Shown: one piece after another, positions 1 through 12,200 of the stretch
Position numbering within the stretch: position 1 is the stretch's first letter
Layout: each line of letters starts with the position of its first letter
Translations under genes and position numbers: made by a program
Notes under the pieces: model-generated
What the model was told of the DNA's origin: nothing
The model's input: the letters and a program-made list of their open reading frames with translations, nothing else
Database searches by the model: none
Source of the DNA: Angiostrongylus vasorum
Lineage: Eukaryota > Nematoda > Chromadorea > Rhabditida > Metastrongylidae
Reading direction: 5' to 3'
Assembly (NCBI GenBank): GCA_018806985.1
Contig: JADANN010000460.1
Coordinates: 186,001-250,000, forward strand
Length of the DNA: 64,000 bases

Positions 1-2860
1 GTCTGCGAAAAGTTTCACCTCCCGCAGAACTAGTGGGAACGCTCTACCCCAGATATCTCAGAATTGCAGGAAAAATCGACTCGACCAAAACGACATTCAG
101 GAAGGGAGGAAAATCCTCGCGCAACAGTCGAATTCACACACAAAAGTTCGAAGACCTTAATGGGTGATATATGAAAGGAAGCGAATTGAATGTAAGAAGT
201 GATAGGATCCTCACAGTAGATGTGAAAGACAGATCGTGTAGAACAAAGAAAAAGAAAAACAAGTAAATAAAACGGAATTTCCGTAGGAATGCATTATTCC
301 TCACTCACAGGATGATCTTCCTATTCTTTGAACGAGTGAGGAACACTAAGCGAAATATGCAACACTACAGTTCAACAGAACGCTAATAGTGTCAGACACG
401 CATTCACACGTCATCGCAGTGAAATCCCTCGACATTTAACTATGTGGTGAACGGCCACCCCACTATATCTCGAGACTAATTTTAAATTTTCGAGCGACAT
501 ACGACGGTTGTTTGATGGGTTTTTTAAAATAGTGTGAAATGGTTATATTGTATATTCTACAGCGTTACTTTAGACCACCAATGTCACTTTGGACTTCCAA
601 GTAGCCGAGAAAATTTACAACTAATTGTTGCATTTAAAACTCTGAAAATAGGTGGAAGAAAAACGTGAAATAATGTTGGAAGTATAGAAGACAAAATTGT
701 GTGATACAGTGGTATAACGATTTTTGTAAATAAAATGTTTGGTTTAGAATGAAGGACCGCAGTATTTAATTCAACGAAAAGTGAGAGAACAGACGACATG
801 CGTGATGGATGATGGCTTCCCATTCCGGACGACTGCATTCATTAATCATACAGCATCGACAAAGGTCAAGAATAGATCCGTGCTGATTGCTGCCGGCACA
901 ACATGACTCTCGCCTCGTCTTGTTCGCCATGTGTTTGCTCGCGTGCGTTAACCAGAATACGCCTTGAGCGTACCATCAAAGTAACAGATTACAAAAAACG
1001 CACAGAAAACTGGTACGAAGAATTATAGAACAATTATAGGAGGATGGCGAAAACGCGGTAAAACAAGAGCGACATGAACGAGCAGCATATGGCGCAACCA
1101 GGGTAAGCCAAAAGTAAATGGCATCGATTATCTCGAATTAGCGGTCATTCGATTGTAAAGTGATAAGATAGAAGTCGGTACGAGCAATCTCTAAGGGACT
1201 ACTTTTTTACTTTGCGCGTTCATGTGATGAAAACCCTTGATATAGGTGCTAAAATTTTATTTGACTTGTTACAAATGAACTCTCTTCGAAGCTTTCCTGT
1301 GGTGTTACCCATGGGTATTTTTACACGGGACAACCGAATAACTTAGGTGAAAGAGTAACAAGCGATACATACGAAATTATTATAAGTGAAACATGGACGA
1401 AAAGTTGAGTTTTTCTATTTAAATAGCACAATGTTTTTACTTTTTGCCAAAAAACCGTTAGATTAAGTTTAGATAACAAGAAAAACATTGCAGATGCGCA
1501 CCAAGAGGGACATTTCGGATTAGAATTTGCTAACTCAGCTTTAGTGTTGAAAGTGTGAAGCGTTCCTAGCGGTTTCATAGCACGATGATTCAGCAGCAGA
1601 CATCAAAAGTTTCACGTCATCCTTCTCGTCCAGAACATTCAACGACAATGACTCTATTAGATCCGGCCCTTGACGGGTTGTCACAGCAGACGTTGACATT
1701 TGATGTGTGAGTCGTCGGTGACCCTTTTTTTTTTCTAATCGGTCATAGTTAGAGCGATTATAGTTGATTGAATAAACGAGTTTGAACACCGTACACCTGC
1801 GACTTTGCCATTAAGTGTGAGAACCAATTCACCTTACATTGCGGTTTGGTAACCATATGGTCAGGAATACGAGCAATGTAATCGATTAAAACGATTTCTA
1901 TCTCTCACCTTCTCATTAAAACCCGTCGAGCACCCACGTGATGTAAAAACAAATAACGAATCGTTCCCAATTTTATTACTCCCACATCATATATTTTTTG
2001 TATAAACCGTCACACGAAGGGAACACGAAGCTGGAAGCGTTTATATTGAAGCGTAGTTTTTTGAACGAACTTTAATTCGAATCTGTTAGAGGGAAGACAA
2101 GTAAAGTATGGATTGAAAATAAACCAAAGTATTTGATAGACTGAACGAGATATTTACTATACAGACAGAGAAGTAAATAGAGGAAGTACCTCAGTGTGTA
2201 CATTGGAAGGGAGTTGTCGAACAAAACGAAAAAATATTACGTTAATGCTGTGCGAATTCACTTCACAGCTGTAGAATAGGCGAGTTACGAAGAGCGAGGG
2301 AACCAATATTTTTCATTTTTTCATGAAAAAGAGCAATTGTCACTTACTATAATAAGAATATTTACACCTAGATAATTACTGGGTAGAGAGGTATTTGTGA
2401 GAAACAGAACACAGGTGATATGTGGTGTTTATGACTACGTCGGACTTTGCTTTCACTTTACATTAAATAATCGGTACCAAGCAGTACACACCCGAACAAA
2501 AGGCATGAGTAGGTCGGAACGGCAGGGCAGTACTGAGGGTTCGATTTGTGGCGAGGTAAACGCAAAAGACTGAAAATCATTTGTTGCTCACACAGGAGTC
2601 CTGACCAGATGACATTACAACGACCGTCATCATAATATCAAAGAAAAATGACAAAACGAGGTACCTCATATTATCTTGCTTACTTACTTGCTTACTCTCA
2701 TCTATCGTTTCAATGAAAAGTAGTACTTAGATTCTTGACGTCATGTGTATTTAGGGAAATAGACGACGATAGATATCTAAAGAATGTCCCAGGCTCTATT
2801 AGACATCGTAAAGGTGATAGAAAGCATATTTGACAATGATTTGAGTTAGTGTACGAATTT
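1..2860. other. Intergenic, no recognised gene
   Basis: Only short AT-rich reading frames with no domain pattern were found on either strand. The one recognisable item is a repeat D copy near 100-245. No tRNA-like fold or convincing exon with paired splice sites was seen. Confidence 0.5.
100..245 (+). repeat. Dispersed repeat family D, copy 1
   Basis: The stretch around 175-230 (GAAGCGAATTGAATGTAAGA and then CACAGTAGATGTG) recurs with substitutions at 54690-54860 and, more diverged, at 33270-33450. The other two copies lie next to a SINE-B copy, so D may be part of a larger composite repeat. No coding capacity is apparent. Confidence 0.5.
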
Positions 2861-2864
2861 ATCA

Positions 2865-2985
2865 AGGCAGTGTGCTTGCCCCCTCAGATAAGACTGGTGC
2901 CAAATTGCTCACCCCAAGGGGTCAACTAACTGACTCGTGAAGGGATCAATCGCCCACTACGCGTGTCTGCATCACATCTGTACCC
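2865..2985 (-). repeat. SINE-A family, degenerate copy
   Basis: AAGACTGGTGCCAAATTGCT matches the reverse complement of the SINE-A body (compare 53920-53950), followed by a diverged head. It is the most eroded copy of this family in the window. Confidence 0.4.
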
Positions 2986-2989
2986 ACTG

Positions 2990-4420
2990 CTCTTTCCCCA
3001 CACCCATAGCTAAGTAAAAATCGATTTTCTTTGCAGTCAATGTAACTGGCTAACAGGGCAGCTCAGAAACCTTTGATATAAACAGCATCAGAAATTTCTT
3101 AGTTACTTTGTTTCAACACATGTTTTTAAATGGCAACAATTCGTGATTGATTGTAAATTATGAGGAGCTAGAATATTATTATAATAAGGAAAAACCAACA
3201 AGTAACTTATTAGTGTTTCCTTATTGTGGAACAGAACTTCAGTCGTCTACCGAAATCAGAACACTCAAACATTCAACAGAACAAGAGAAATATTAAAGTA
3301 CTCGAACAGTTGAGTTGGGATGTGTCGTCATGCGGATATAAATAGAAAATTATTATCAGAGAACTAACAGATTGGCACAACACTTCTTGTGGACATACGC
3401 AACGTGGAATGCAACAGCGACATACGGAATTGTCATGAGGACGTTCTAAAGCCACATGAAGGTACACAGGCTGAATTAGTAGAATATCGTGTCCCACTCT
3501 GCAGAACTGTTATCGTCGGAACTCATGCTGTTCAAAACTTTTAGAAATCTCTTTCAAATCAAACAACTGCTTCCATCAACATAATGCATTGCAGGAAACT
3601 CAAAATTGACATTTTAAGAACATGTGCCCTATCAAAACTCTGAACGAACAGCATTCACACTCGAGCGCATATTTTAAAGACTGATTGTTCAGTGAGCCAG
3701 ATAAGAGCACTGGAAAGGTTCTTGCAAGATGAATGCCTCTTCAGACTCATTACGCTTGCATTCGACTGCGTCCAACAGAATCCAAGATATCACTGTTCGG
3801 AGATTTGTCGACTTCTCTCACGGGCACCTATAATTATCTTGTTTATTTTTAATATGAACGAAATTCACATGATTTACGGAACCGAGAACTTTTTCTTCAT
3901 TCTCACTTTATCGCATCATTGGTCAATGAATGTTCCCGGATTTACGTGTGGGTTCGGCAACCACTTGAGGAGTTAGGCTTCCTCATCCTTATCTTTTCCT
4001 TATCTTTAAGTTTTTCTCTCTATCTCTGCTAAGGTGTTCGCAGTTCTTGCTCACTGGCCGTCGTCGCTCGTTATGAATCAGCGAGTGGTTTTCAACACAA
4101 CCGTTGGCATTGATTTGTCTAACCCGTCTGGGTAGGAGGCCTGGACAGCCAAAGGCTGTGCTGAGTCTAAAGAGATTAAGAACTAGACCTGTGATACTTG
4201 TTGCAGATTGCTAGACGTTCATTACGTTTAGAAAATAGTGAACGCTAAAGGATGAAAACTGATTGGTTACAACGAATAGAGAATAAAACGTTGGTTTTGA
4301 TCAATCCGAGATGGGAGCTCCATGCATTCGACTTCACTAAGCGTTATTTGAGGTGATTAAACGCATATGAGCCTTCTATAATAATTTACGATAGCCTACT
4401 GATAAATGAAGCTAGTATTT
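2990..4420. other. Unassigned stretch with one open frame
   Basis: A plus-strand frame at 3692-3976 (94 codons) begins with a Cys/Leu-rich segment and becomes hydrophobic. It has no domain I recognise and no clear splice sites, so I do not call it a gene. The rest holds nothing I can name. Confidence 0.4.
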
Positions 4421-4424
4421 TCAC

Positions 4425-4530
4425 TCCGACCTCATAGGGGTGGAAATCTTGGTGAACTTGGGACTTGGGATCGATGTGTATGGCAAGACACCCTTAACCA
4501 CTGCTGCTACACGCGCCCCCATATTAGCTA
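4425..4530 (-). repeat. SINE-A family, head fragment
   Basis: CCACTGCTGCTACACGCGCC parallels the tRNA-like head of the minus-strand copy at 53980-54030. It lies just downstream of the last GPCR exon, in what would be its 3' flank or UTR. Confidence 0.45.
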
Positions 4531-4563
4531 TAAACACTAAGAGTCGGTATTTTTCTAAGAAGA

Positions 4564-7500
4564 CTAAAAAGTCACCTTGCATATTCCGTTCTCCATTGCA
4601 CTGTAGTTATGCGAGCATTTGTTGCGGTCGACGCCGAATCGGTAAAGAAATGGATTGATGCAAGTGCTAAAACGACAAGAAAAATGATAAACACAGAAAC
4701 AACAGCATTTGCGTGAAATTTTCACGTACTGGAACTCTTGCAGTATCGAGAAAAACTAGAAGTTCCTAGAACTGTTATTTAGTTAAAACTATTATGAGAA
4801 CTAGGTGAGAGTAGATAGACAAGCAACTGTATCCTGGTCCATAGGAAGATGAATAGAAGGTGGTACTTGACTAAACTGGAAGGCAAGGCACACTTTTACT
4901 AGAAGGCAAACACATTCCACGTTGTGAAAGCGACACTGATACCTACATGTTAACACTTGTTAAGGTCAAGCAAATGTCTCAATTCTTGAAAGGCCAGCAC
5001 GAATAGAAATCTATTTTTAAAAATAACTATGAGTGAAATTGAATAAGCGCGCAGGAGTAGTGTTCATTTCCAGGAGTTCTGAGCATGCCTGTAAATGTGG
5101 GCTGAAAAATTTGTTGGAACTGACTCACCTGGCGATTATAATGGCTTGTAGCCAGTTAATTCGTGTTGTTATGCTCTCACAAACGGCATTTTCATCGCAA
5201 ATAACACGTAGAAGAGCGAGTACCTGATATGGGAGCCATGTGAAGAAGAAAGTACAGATCACTGCTAATGATGCTCGTAGAAATCGTGCTTTTGTACTGG
5301 ATTGTTTCCGTTTTTTTCCGCCGTCCTCAAGAAAAGAAAAAACTAACGTCTTAACGACGAAAGATCACAGTAGATCTCCCTAAGAAATACTCAACAAACC
5401 TGCAGTAGTTTCCTTTCGGCCATTTGTTTTCTTAACGAAATTCCTATCAGAGTGTAGCAAACCACAATAATTAGTAAAGGAATGTGGAATAAAGTTATTA
5501 CGTGGAAGAAGTTGAACGCCACCAACACCTCCTTATTGTAGCTCTGCAAATTTCTATTTGGAAAGGCTGTCCTTCCTAAATCCTTTTTTTGGATTATATG
5601 ATTAATAAAAGTAACCCTAGCAAAAGAATTCCAAGCCACGATTACTCTCGACTGCACTGGGCATATAGAACAGCAAACAAAATCCCGAGTAGTGTTTTCA
5701 TCAAACAAGCTAAATCTTTCCGCCCTTTCATACTCAGCGATTCGCAAAGGGGTTTTAATTCCCTGACGAAGAATAAGGCTTGAATAAATTCATCGAAATG
5801 AACGTCGCATATAGTGAAGAACGGAGTTAATAAATATTATGGCCTAAACGTACGTTGACTAGTGGATAACATTGCTCATAGGACTTCTCTTCAAAAGAGT
5901 AGATTGTAATTGTCCCACGTAGGAACACCATCGGAAGTGCACATACGAAGGCACAAATCCATGCCAGAGCGATCAACCAATCCACACGATTTGAACCGAT
6001 CCTATACGTGCTTAACGGTGATCTAAACCTTGTTGCAGATTTTACTGGTATCCACCAAGAACTCGAGTAACTCAAAGGATTCACGTTATACAACAGAGCA
6101 TGTCGACGGCTATTGCTGCAACCAAATTCGACCACAAGTGGAACGGCAAAGCACAAAAGAATGAGAAGATTTTGCACATCAAATTGCCTTGCACCCATAC
6201 AATGCTATAAAACCAATAGCTTCGCCAAACACCGTACGTGAAAAGCACCATAATATGAGCAATAAGAAGGTGACGACTCAATTTAACAAGTCTTGACTCA
6301 GCGCCACCTTCACGAATATTCCTGCAATGTTCTGGTTTTGTCCTCAACAAGAGAGCAATGTGTTCCTGTATAACCAACTACTCCGTATTTTAAAAAGCTA
6401 TAAATTTGCATTCAAGTGCAGTTTTAAAGTTTTAGTGCTAGAAGCTTAATAAAGCAGTGATTATAAATGTGTTCAAAAAATGAAATTTCCAGGCCTATGA
6501 AGAATTGTAGGATGAGAAGTGAAGTGTTATCAGAATAACCGATCCTTACCGGTCCATCTATTTTAATACAAAGTTAAGGAATTACTTGGATACTTGCATG
6601 GCCCGTCATCACTGGTTGTGCGGACCCCAGCACATTCTTCATTTCTTGGAGTTTTTCTGGCATAGCCATTGTGGTTCCCTGGAGTTCCGAGGTCAGCCTA
6701 CCCAAAGTCTGCCCCAGATCGTCATCGCTACAGGTAGTCGCCGCCCTTATGGATGAGAGAGAGATTAGCCACCATGCGACTAATTTGATACCACAACGGT
6801 GATGGATCCTGGTATTGGTTTACTCTCAGCTAGGCTTCCTGGTGGAAAGTTAAGGAATTAGCAGGAATTCTTCATAATGAGCGTCAATGCGTCAATTCCA
6901 CACAGATCTGCTAGAGCCAAATTCCACTCACGAATATCAAGGCAGCGAATATAAAATTGTTGCACAATATCAGCACTCAGTGTAAAACTATGTGCTTCGT
7001 TACTTGAATACCACGGCTGTTTCTACCCTAATGATGGAGCTCTAAAGAATAAAAGGACATCGTAGGCGTGGTAATAGAGAATTTATACTAAACGCTCACT
7101 CAGAGAATATCAACGTAAATAAATATTTAATTAGGCAGTTCATCTATATGGATAGCCACCAGATGCCTGACTTCTACTGATTCCATATTCTGTGCTTTCG
7201 ATCCAAGAAGATGATCAATCCACTGCGTTAACATGTTCACAAGTATTGACCTCAACTAAAGCTCACAATGCAGCTGTTTTGCGTAAACAATAAACAAAGC
7301 GGTCGATCTCTTGAACCATTGAGGAAGTCTGCACTGTTTTCATGCATTTTAGTTATGTATTTCTCCGGAGAATGGAAAACTAGTATCCCATCAGTACGTT
7401 TTCTTCCAAATTTGCAAAATCGTAAAAACAATATGTCGTCTTGACTTGTGAGGTAACCACACTTTCATCAGCTGCTTCAGTCTAACGTTTGCAACATTGC

Positions 7501-8760
7501 CTAAATTACGTTTTTGAGGTCCTCGAATTAGTCAAAGCATTTGCCACCGAGTAAAATTCCATAGTTTTAAGGAGTTGAAAATAATGTGCAGCAAGGTCCA
7601 GAACATACCGACATACGATAGAGCTGTGTCATTTCTTACTCTGTTTTCAAACCTCATGCTCCTTTACAAACTATTGAATCTCGTCGTGAGAGGATGCCTC
7701 TAGAATGTTCAACAATGCAGGTAACGATTTCCCGTATTGTAACATTAGCGGTCGAGCATTGCTTGTATTGGGCACATATTCTACCACTAAGAGAAAAGGC
7801 TATTGACAGGTCAAGGCTGCGACTCACAACTTGTTGTTGGGAAAGACCGTTCAACTTCGAAAACATCTGAAGAAGTACCCAGATGATATGAAGGAAGATA
7901 AAGATATAGGGGAATAAAGCGAGAGCGATGTTTACGGTGGTGGCTAAATCATAGCTGCACAATCAGAATGGATACGAAAATCTATCGAATCAATGTTCCA
8001 ACCATGTAGAGGACGGTTTACCACATTTTGTTGGCAAAAGCGATACAAAAATTCAAACAGTTTTGAAATAAGGTGGAAAAGGTAACACATAGTCGAATCC
8101 TGATGGCATTTGTTTTCCGTGTTTCCCTGTCCTTGATAACCTTCGTGTCACTCTTTCAATGTCATCCTGCAGATCGCTTCTACAGTTGGTGTATGTAACT
8201 ACACCCTCCATGTAAGCACCACTTTGATTCGAATTCACAGTGGAAAGAATAAAAAATAAAAAGGCAAACCACCTACTTTGTAGTTCTGTAAAGCGCGTAC
8301 ACGTTGATTGGAGTTCCAATGATAAAGAATGAAATCTGATAGAACATTTCAATAATTTCAGATGTGGTCGGTTCAAGTTCAAGTACTTGATATGACTCAT
8401 TCATTACCTGAAACATCACAGTATTCATTATCACGTTCTAATAAAGTTTCAAACAAGAGAGATCAGATTCTTGAATAGTAATGAAACAGTGGAGATTCTG
8501 CAGTTTATTGATTGATATGCTTTCCGCCACCACTCTACACATAAGATCATTCGTTTTTCGTCTGTCGGTAGTCGAAAATTTAAGTTAAGAAATCTTCCTT
8601 TACTTTTAGCCACAAGAAAAATCCACCGGATCGTGTTCCACCTACCAGACGAAATCAATGTACTGCCTACAACGGAGAAGTTTGAAAGTGTGCTAAAGAA
8701 GAGAATAAGCCAAGAAATAAGAAGGACACTTTGGTTTGTGTCCACCATGCGTGAAAACAT
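4564..8760 (-). CDS. Class A peptide GPCR, GnRH/AKH/vasopressin-receptor-like
   Basis: This is a seven-helix receptor for a neuropeptide, expected in the plasma membrane. Exons on the minus strand: 6365-6085 (intracellular loop 1, TM2, TM3), 6022-5854 (loop 2, TM4, start of ECL2), 5543-5400 (TM5), 5325-5129 (TM6 and start of TM7) and 4666-4564 (rest of TM7 and tail). All junctions are GT-AG and keep frame. Visible landmarks are the TM3 cysteine in NLMCKIFSFF, the ECL2 cysteine in YEQCYPLV, the TM5 CYTLIG, the TM6 FFTWLPYQ and the TM7 NPFLYRFG, which is the NPxxY site. The stop is TAG at 4564-4566, but AAG|GTGACT could instead be a donor to a further exon. Oddity: the DRY site reads DMLCC, so Arg3.50 is Met. 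TM4 (ALAWICAFVCALP) and the loop 2 PL motif resemble GnRH and vasopressin receptors. Nematode gnrr-like is my best guess; other peptide-receptor families are possible. Confidence 0.78.
6583..6860 (+). repeat. Dispersed repeat family C, copy 1 (in GPCR intron)
   Basis: It shares long stretches with 60905-61275, for example GTGGATCCTGGTATTGGTTT in near-identical form and AGTCGCCGCCCTT, and begins with a GATACTTG motif. It lies in the large intron between the TM1 and TM2 exons. Confidence 0.7.
7831..8760 (-). CDS. Probable N-terminal exons of the GPCR (signal peptide, ectodomain, TM1)
   Basis: Three minus-strand candidate exons lie upstream of the TM2 exon. At 8760-8646 (or 8642) an ATG opens a hydrophobic leader (VLLISWLILFFSTL). 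At 8221-8059 is a hydrophilic segment with one cysteine, ending DYVLPFPPYF. At 7954-7831 a hydrophobic helix (NIALALFPYIFIFLHIIWVL) fits TM1, and its donor keeps phase 0 into the TM2 exon at 6365. The 8221 exon joins the leader in phase if the donor AG|GTGGAA at 8642 is used. The join from 8059 to 7954 does not keep phase, so a donor is misplaced or a small exon is missing. Membership in the receptor gene is inferred from order, strand and phase. Confidence 0.5.
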
Positions 8761-9740
8761 TATAAAGCCGAATTAGAGCTTTTTATACCAACCACCTGTC
8801 AGCTCAATCATGTAGAATATTATTGATCATTCTTATAGAGATTTAATTAAAGTAAGTTTTTAAGATACTATAAGGATTCACAGCCTTATGCAAAGGAAGT
8901 ATGGAGCTATCTATGATGAAGTTGATGAGAAATACCTGTGTGAACAGCAATGATGCGAATCTAACTAGAAAGAAGAAGCGCCTAAATTAATGCTGGTTGT
9001 GTAGCTGAGGTTTAACGAGCCATAGAAATGAGTCAGAGAAATCTATGAAAAAACTTCGTGGACTTCAGGTTTCCAGGATATTTGGTTAATTAAAAGAGCG
9101 AACCAGAAACCGCTGTCTTCTTTGAAATGATTTGTTGTCATCATGTTTAAGAACAACTTCAAAAAGACTAGCACTGACCATGCTCAAAGAGAGAAGTGCT
9201 AGATTTGTGTTTTTTCGAAAATTACTACGGTTCAATAGCATAATAACACTAATAGCTGTGAACTAGTCAGCGTATTTGGAGTGCTTAACGAGCATTCGCT
9301 AACGTCTACGAGTACGAGCACGAATGAGTAGCTTGTGTATGCGTGCGCGTGGAGCAGGGCAGGATTGAACCAGAGAACAATGCATTCTTAAAAGCCGCCT
9401 GAAAACACAGTGCTTTCCTTTTTTCAACATCCATTATCAATTTAAAACTAAAGTAATTTTATTACACTGCAAGTACCCCTAAAATTCATTGGTGAGATTT
9501 TGCAGAAATGAAAAAAAGATTGCTATAAACTGAAGCACCGAAAGTATATAACAGCATTTACTATGCTGTTAAACCTTAAAATAAAAACGAGAAAAGTGTA
9601 AAAGTTCATTTCCTTAGTTCAGAAGGATTTAGTGGAGAAACTGAAGACTTCATCGAATTTCTCTTCAAAGACAGCGTTTTGTTTAAAAACCACGCCATTA
9701 CGAAAGTTGAAAATGATCAGCGCAATATTATCTCACCTGT
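8761..9740. other. Intergenic, no recognised feature
   Basis: This stretch is AT-rich with no supported exon. The only structure noted is a 9-bp perfect hairpin, TAACAGCAT / ATGCTGTTA, at 9549-9571. Confidence 0.5.
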
Positions 9741-9744
9741 GTCA

Positions 9745-12200
9745 CCTGTAGTCCTTTTGATCATCGAGTGACCCGAGCGGGCGCCAGTAAATCATCCATT
9801 TTTCCCTGTCGCGTGCAAGAGTAGCCCCTGTGGGTTCTGCTCGCTCTAGGGACTCGTCGAGCATCATATCTTTCTTCTAGGCTTTTCGTGAAGAACTCTG
9901 ACCATCGGGTCGGTGGTCTTCCTGCAGTACGTCTGACATCTCGAAGAATAAATTCACTAACGACTCGTGTCCATCGGTTGTCATTCATACGCATTACGTG
10001 TCCGGCCCACCTTATCTTCGATTGACGCAGGTCGAAGCTTCGGATCCCTTCCCTTACTTGTGTGAAACGGGATGCTCCTAGTATCGTCCTTTCGACTGCG
10101 CGTTCGATAACGCTAAGTGACCTTTCATCCAGCTTACGCAACGACCAAATTTCTGACACATACGTTAGGGCAGGAAGTACCGTTCAGTCGAAAAGGTGGG
10201 CACGAAGACAGGTGTTGTTTCTCCTCTTCACTACATCCTCGGTGCTCTTGAAAGCTCCCAAGCGGCTAGTTTCCTTCTGCTCAGCTCTGGAGCTAAGTCG
10301 TTCATCATATTGATGTCGCGACCTAGATAGACATTACTGGAGCATTCGGAGATATTCGTTCCATTGAGCGTGAATGGCGCAGACGAAACCAATCCGTTCT
10401 TCATGAACATCGTTTTTGTGAGATTTAGTCGAAGACCAATTTTTCCACAGGCTTTATCAAAGTCGGCAAGCATGCGTTCTGCTCGGCTAATGTTTGGTGT
10501 AATAAGGACGATGTCATCAGCAAAGCAAAGATGATGTAACTGCCGCACATCAATTTCCACTCCCATATTATCCGATTCCAATGTTCGCATGACGTTCTGG
10601 AGGGTGGCGGCAAATAATTTTGGCGAGATGGTATCGCCTTGCCTAACCTCTCTTTTGACGTCAATGTTAATATCGTTGTAGAATGGTGATATCTTGGTTG
10701 TGAAATTTTTGTACAGCTCACGAAGAATCTTTATATACTGAGTAGGGATCCCTTGACTATCAAGGGCTTCCATGACTACTTCTATCTCAATTGAATCAAA
10801 GGTCTTCTGTAAAACGATGAAATTGAGACAGAGCGGTCTTTTTGTACTCTTGCAATACTTCAATGAGTCTTGTTATCGTGTAGATGTGGTCCATAGTACT
10901 AAATCCTTTTCGAAACCGTGCTTGCTCACATGGTTGTCCTTCGTCCAATGTTCTGCCAATCCTGTTTAGGGATGACTCGAGCGAAAAGTTTGTAGACGAC
11001 AGACAGCAGGCAGTGTGAAGAGCCGAGCCAATATTCTTACGAGGGCTGGCGGAAGGTTCTTCAGGTGTTCTGATCTTACCCTGTCCGGACCTGGTGCTGT
11101 TCGGTTTTTCGCTGACGAAATGGCATGTTGGATTTCAGAAGGGAGAACCGGTGGTGGTACAACAAATCCATCCTCGTTTATTTCATATGACGGAAGGTGG
11201 ACGTGGCTATCGAAGAGATCTGAGAAGTATTCGTGAATGATTTTCTCCATTGCCTTTCTGGACGCTGTAGCTGTTCCGTGTGGGCGTCGGAGTGCAATCA
11301 TCTTGGTCTTGTAATTGGCGAAGCTTCGGTGAGCTTTGCGAATTCTTTTCCAAGCCTCTGCAGCTTCGACCATTACTGCTGCTCTTCTCTCTTTAAGATC
11401 TTTTATCGCCTGTCTGCATTGTTCTGCAAGTTCGGACGTTATTTCGCGATTGCCTGCAGTTCGTGCGATTTCACGCTGGCGTGTCAGCTCGAATGTTTCT
11501 GGAGATAGATGTCCCTTGGTGACTTTCGAACTCTCAGCTTTCATAGCGCTAAAGTGAAGATGTTGAATGAGCCGATCGTATTCTTCGTCGATGTTATCGA
11601 CAACGGCATCTTCCCAACAGCCCACCAATGAATCGAATAAGTCCCAGTTTGTGGTGGTTCTGGGACTTCAGTTTTTTGAATTTAGCGGCTTTTTGTCCTT
11701 TCCGCGAGAAATAGAACCTTGCACGAAGGAGATGGTGGTCTAATCCCGTGTAGAATTTTGGGACAACAGCGACGTCGGTTAGGCAAAACTTTCGGTTTAC
11801 TATGATGTGGTCTATTTCGTTATGGTACTCTCCACTGAAAGTCTACCACGTCCAGCGTTCAGGATGGGGCTTCTGGAATTGCGAGTTACCATGAATAGTC
11901 TTGTTCGTCATGATAAACTCAGAAAGCCGCTCACCCTTTTCGTTTCATTCTAATCCGTGGGTCCCAATGTGACGTTCTTCAGACGTTCTTCTTGGCCCAA
12001 TCTTGGTGTTGAAATCTCCAATGATGACCTTGAAGAATGTATGGTCTTCTCTGTTGAACTTCTCCAAGTCCATGTAGAACGCTTCGACTTCTTCTTCGTC
12101 ATAGTTTGATATCGGCGCGTAAAAGAAGAACATTGTCAAAGCCGGTATTGATCCACATCTTTTTTAATTGTAAACGTCCGATTCGGGTTCGGGAATATTA
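9745..12200 (-). mobile_element. RTE-clade non-LTR retrotransposon, 5'-truncated and frameshifted (R1)
   Basis: This is the most complete RTE copy, reading right to left. It shows an apurinic-type endonuclease piece (12139-11945: [22 protein letters not shown]), then a linker and fingers region (11628-10966: NRTAPGPDRVRSEHLKNLP), then the palm (10863-10231: VRQGDTISPKLF and the catalytic FADDIVLI). The C-terminal zone (10159-9761) has WAGHVMRMNDNRW and GRPPTRWSEFF. The full family product is a single endonuclease-reverse transcriptase. Here it is split into at least four frames by indels and stops, and the endonuclease N-terminus is missing. It is therefore a dead copy. The intact palm motif suggests it is one of the younger copies in the window. 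Confidence 0.9.

Noticed and set aside
3692..3976. 94-codon plus-strand frame as a gene
   Set aside because: No domain, no upstream signal, and no splice context; length is within chance for this composition.
10062..11557. Plus-strand frames across RTE R1
   Set aside because: All are complements of the minus-strand endonuclease-reverse transcriptase.
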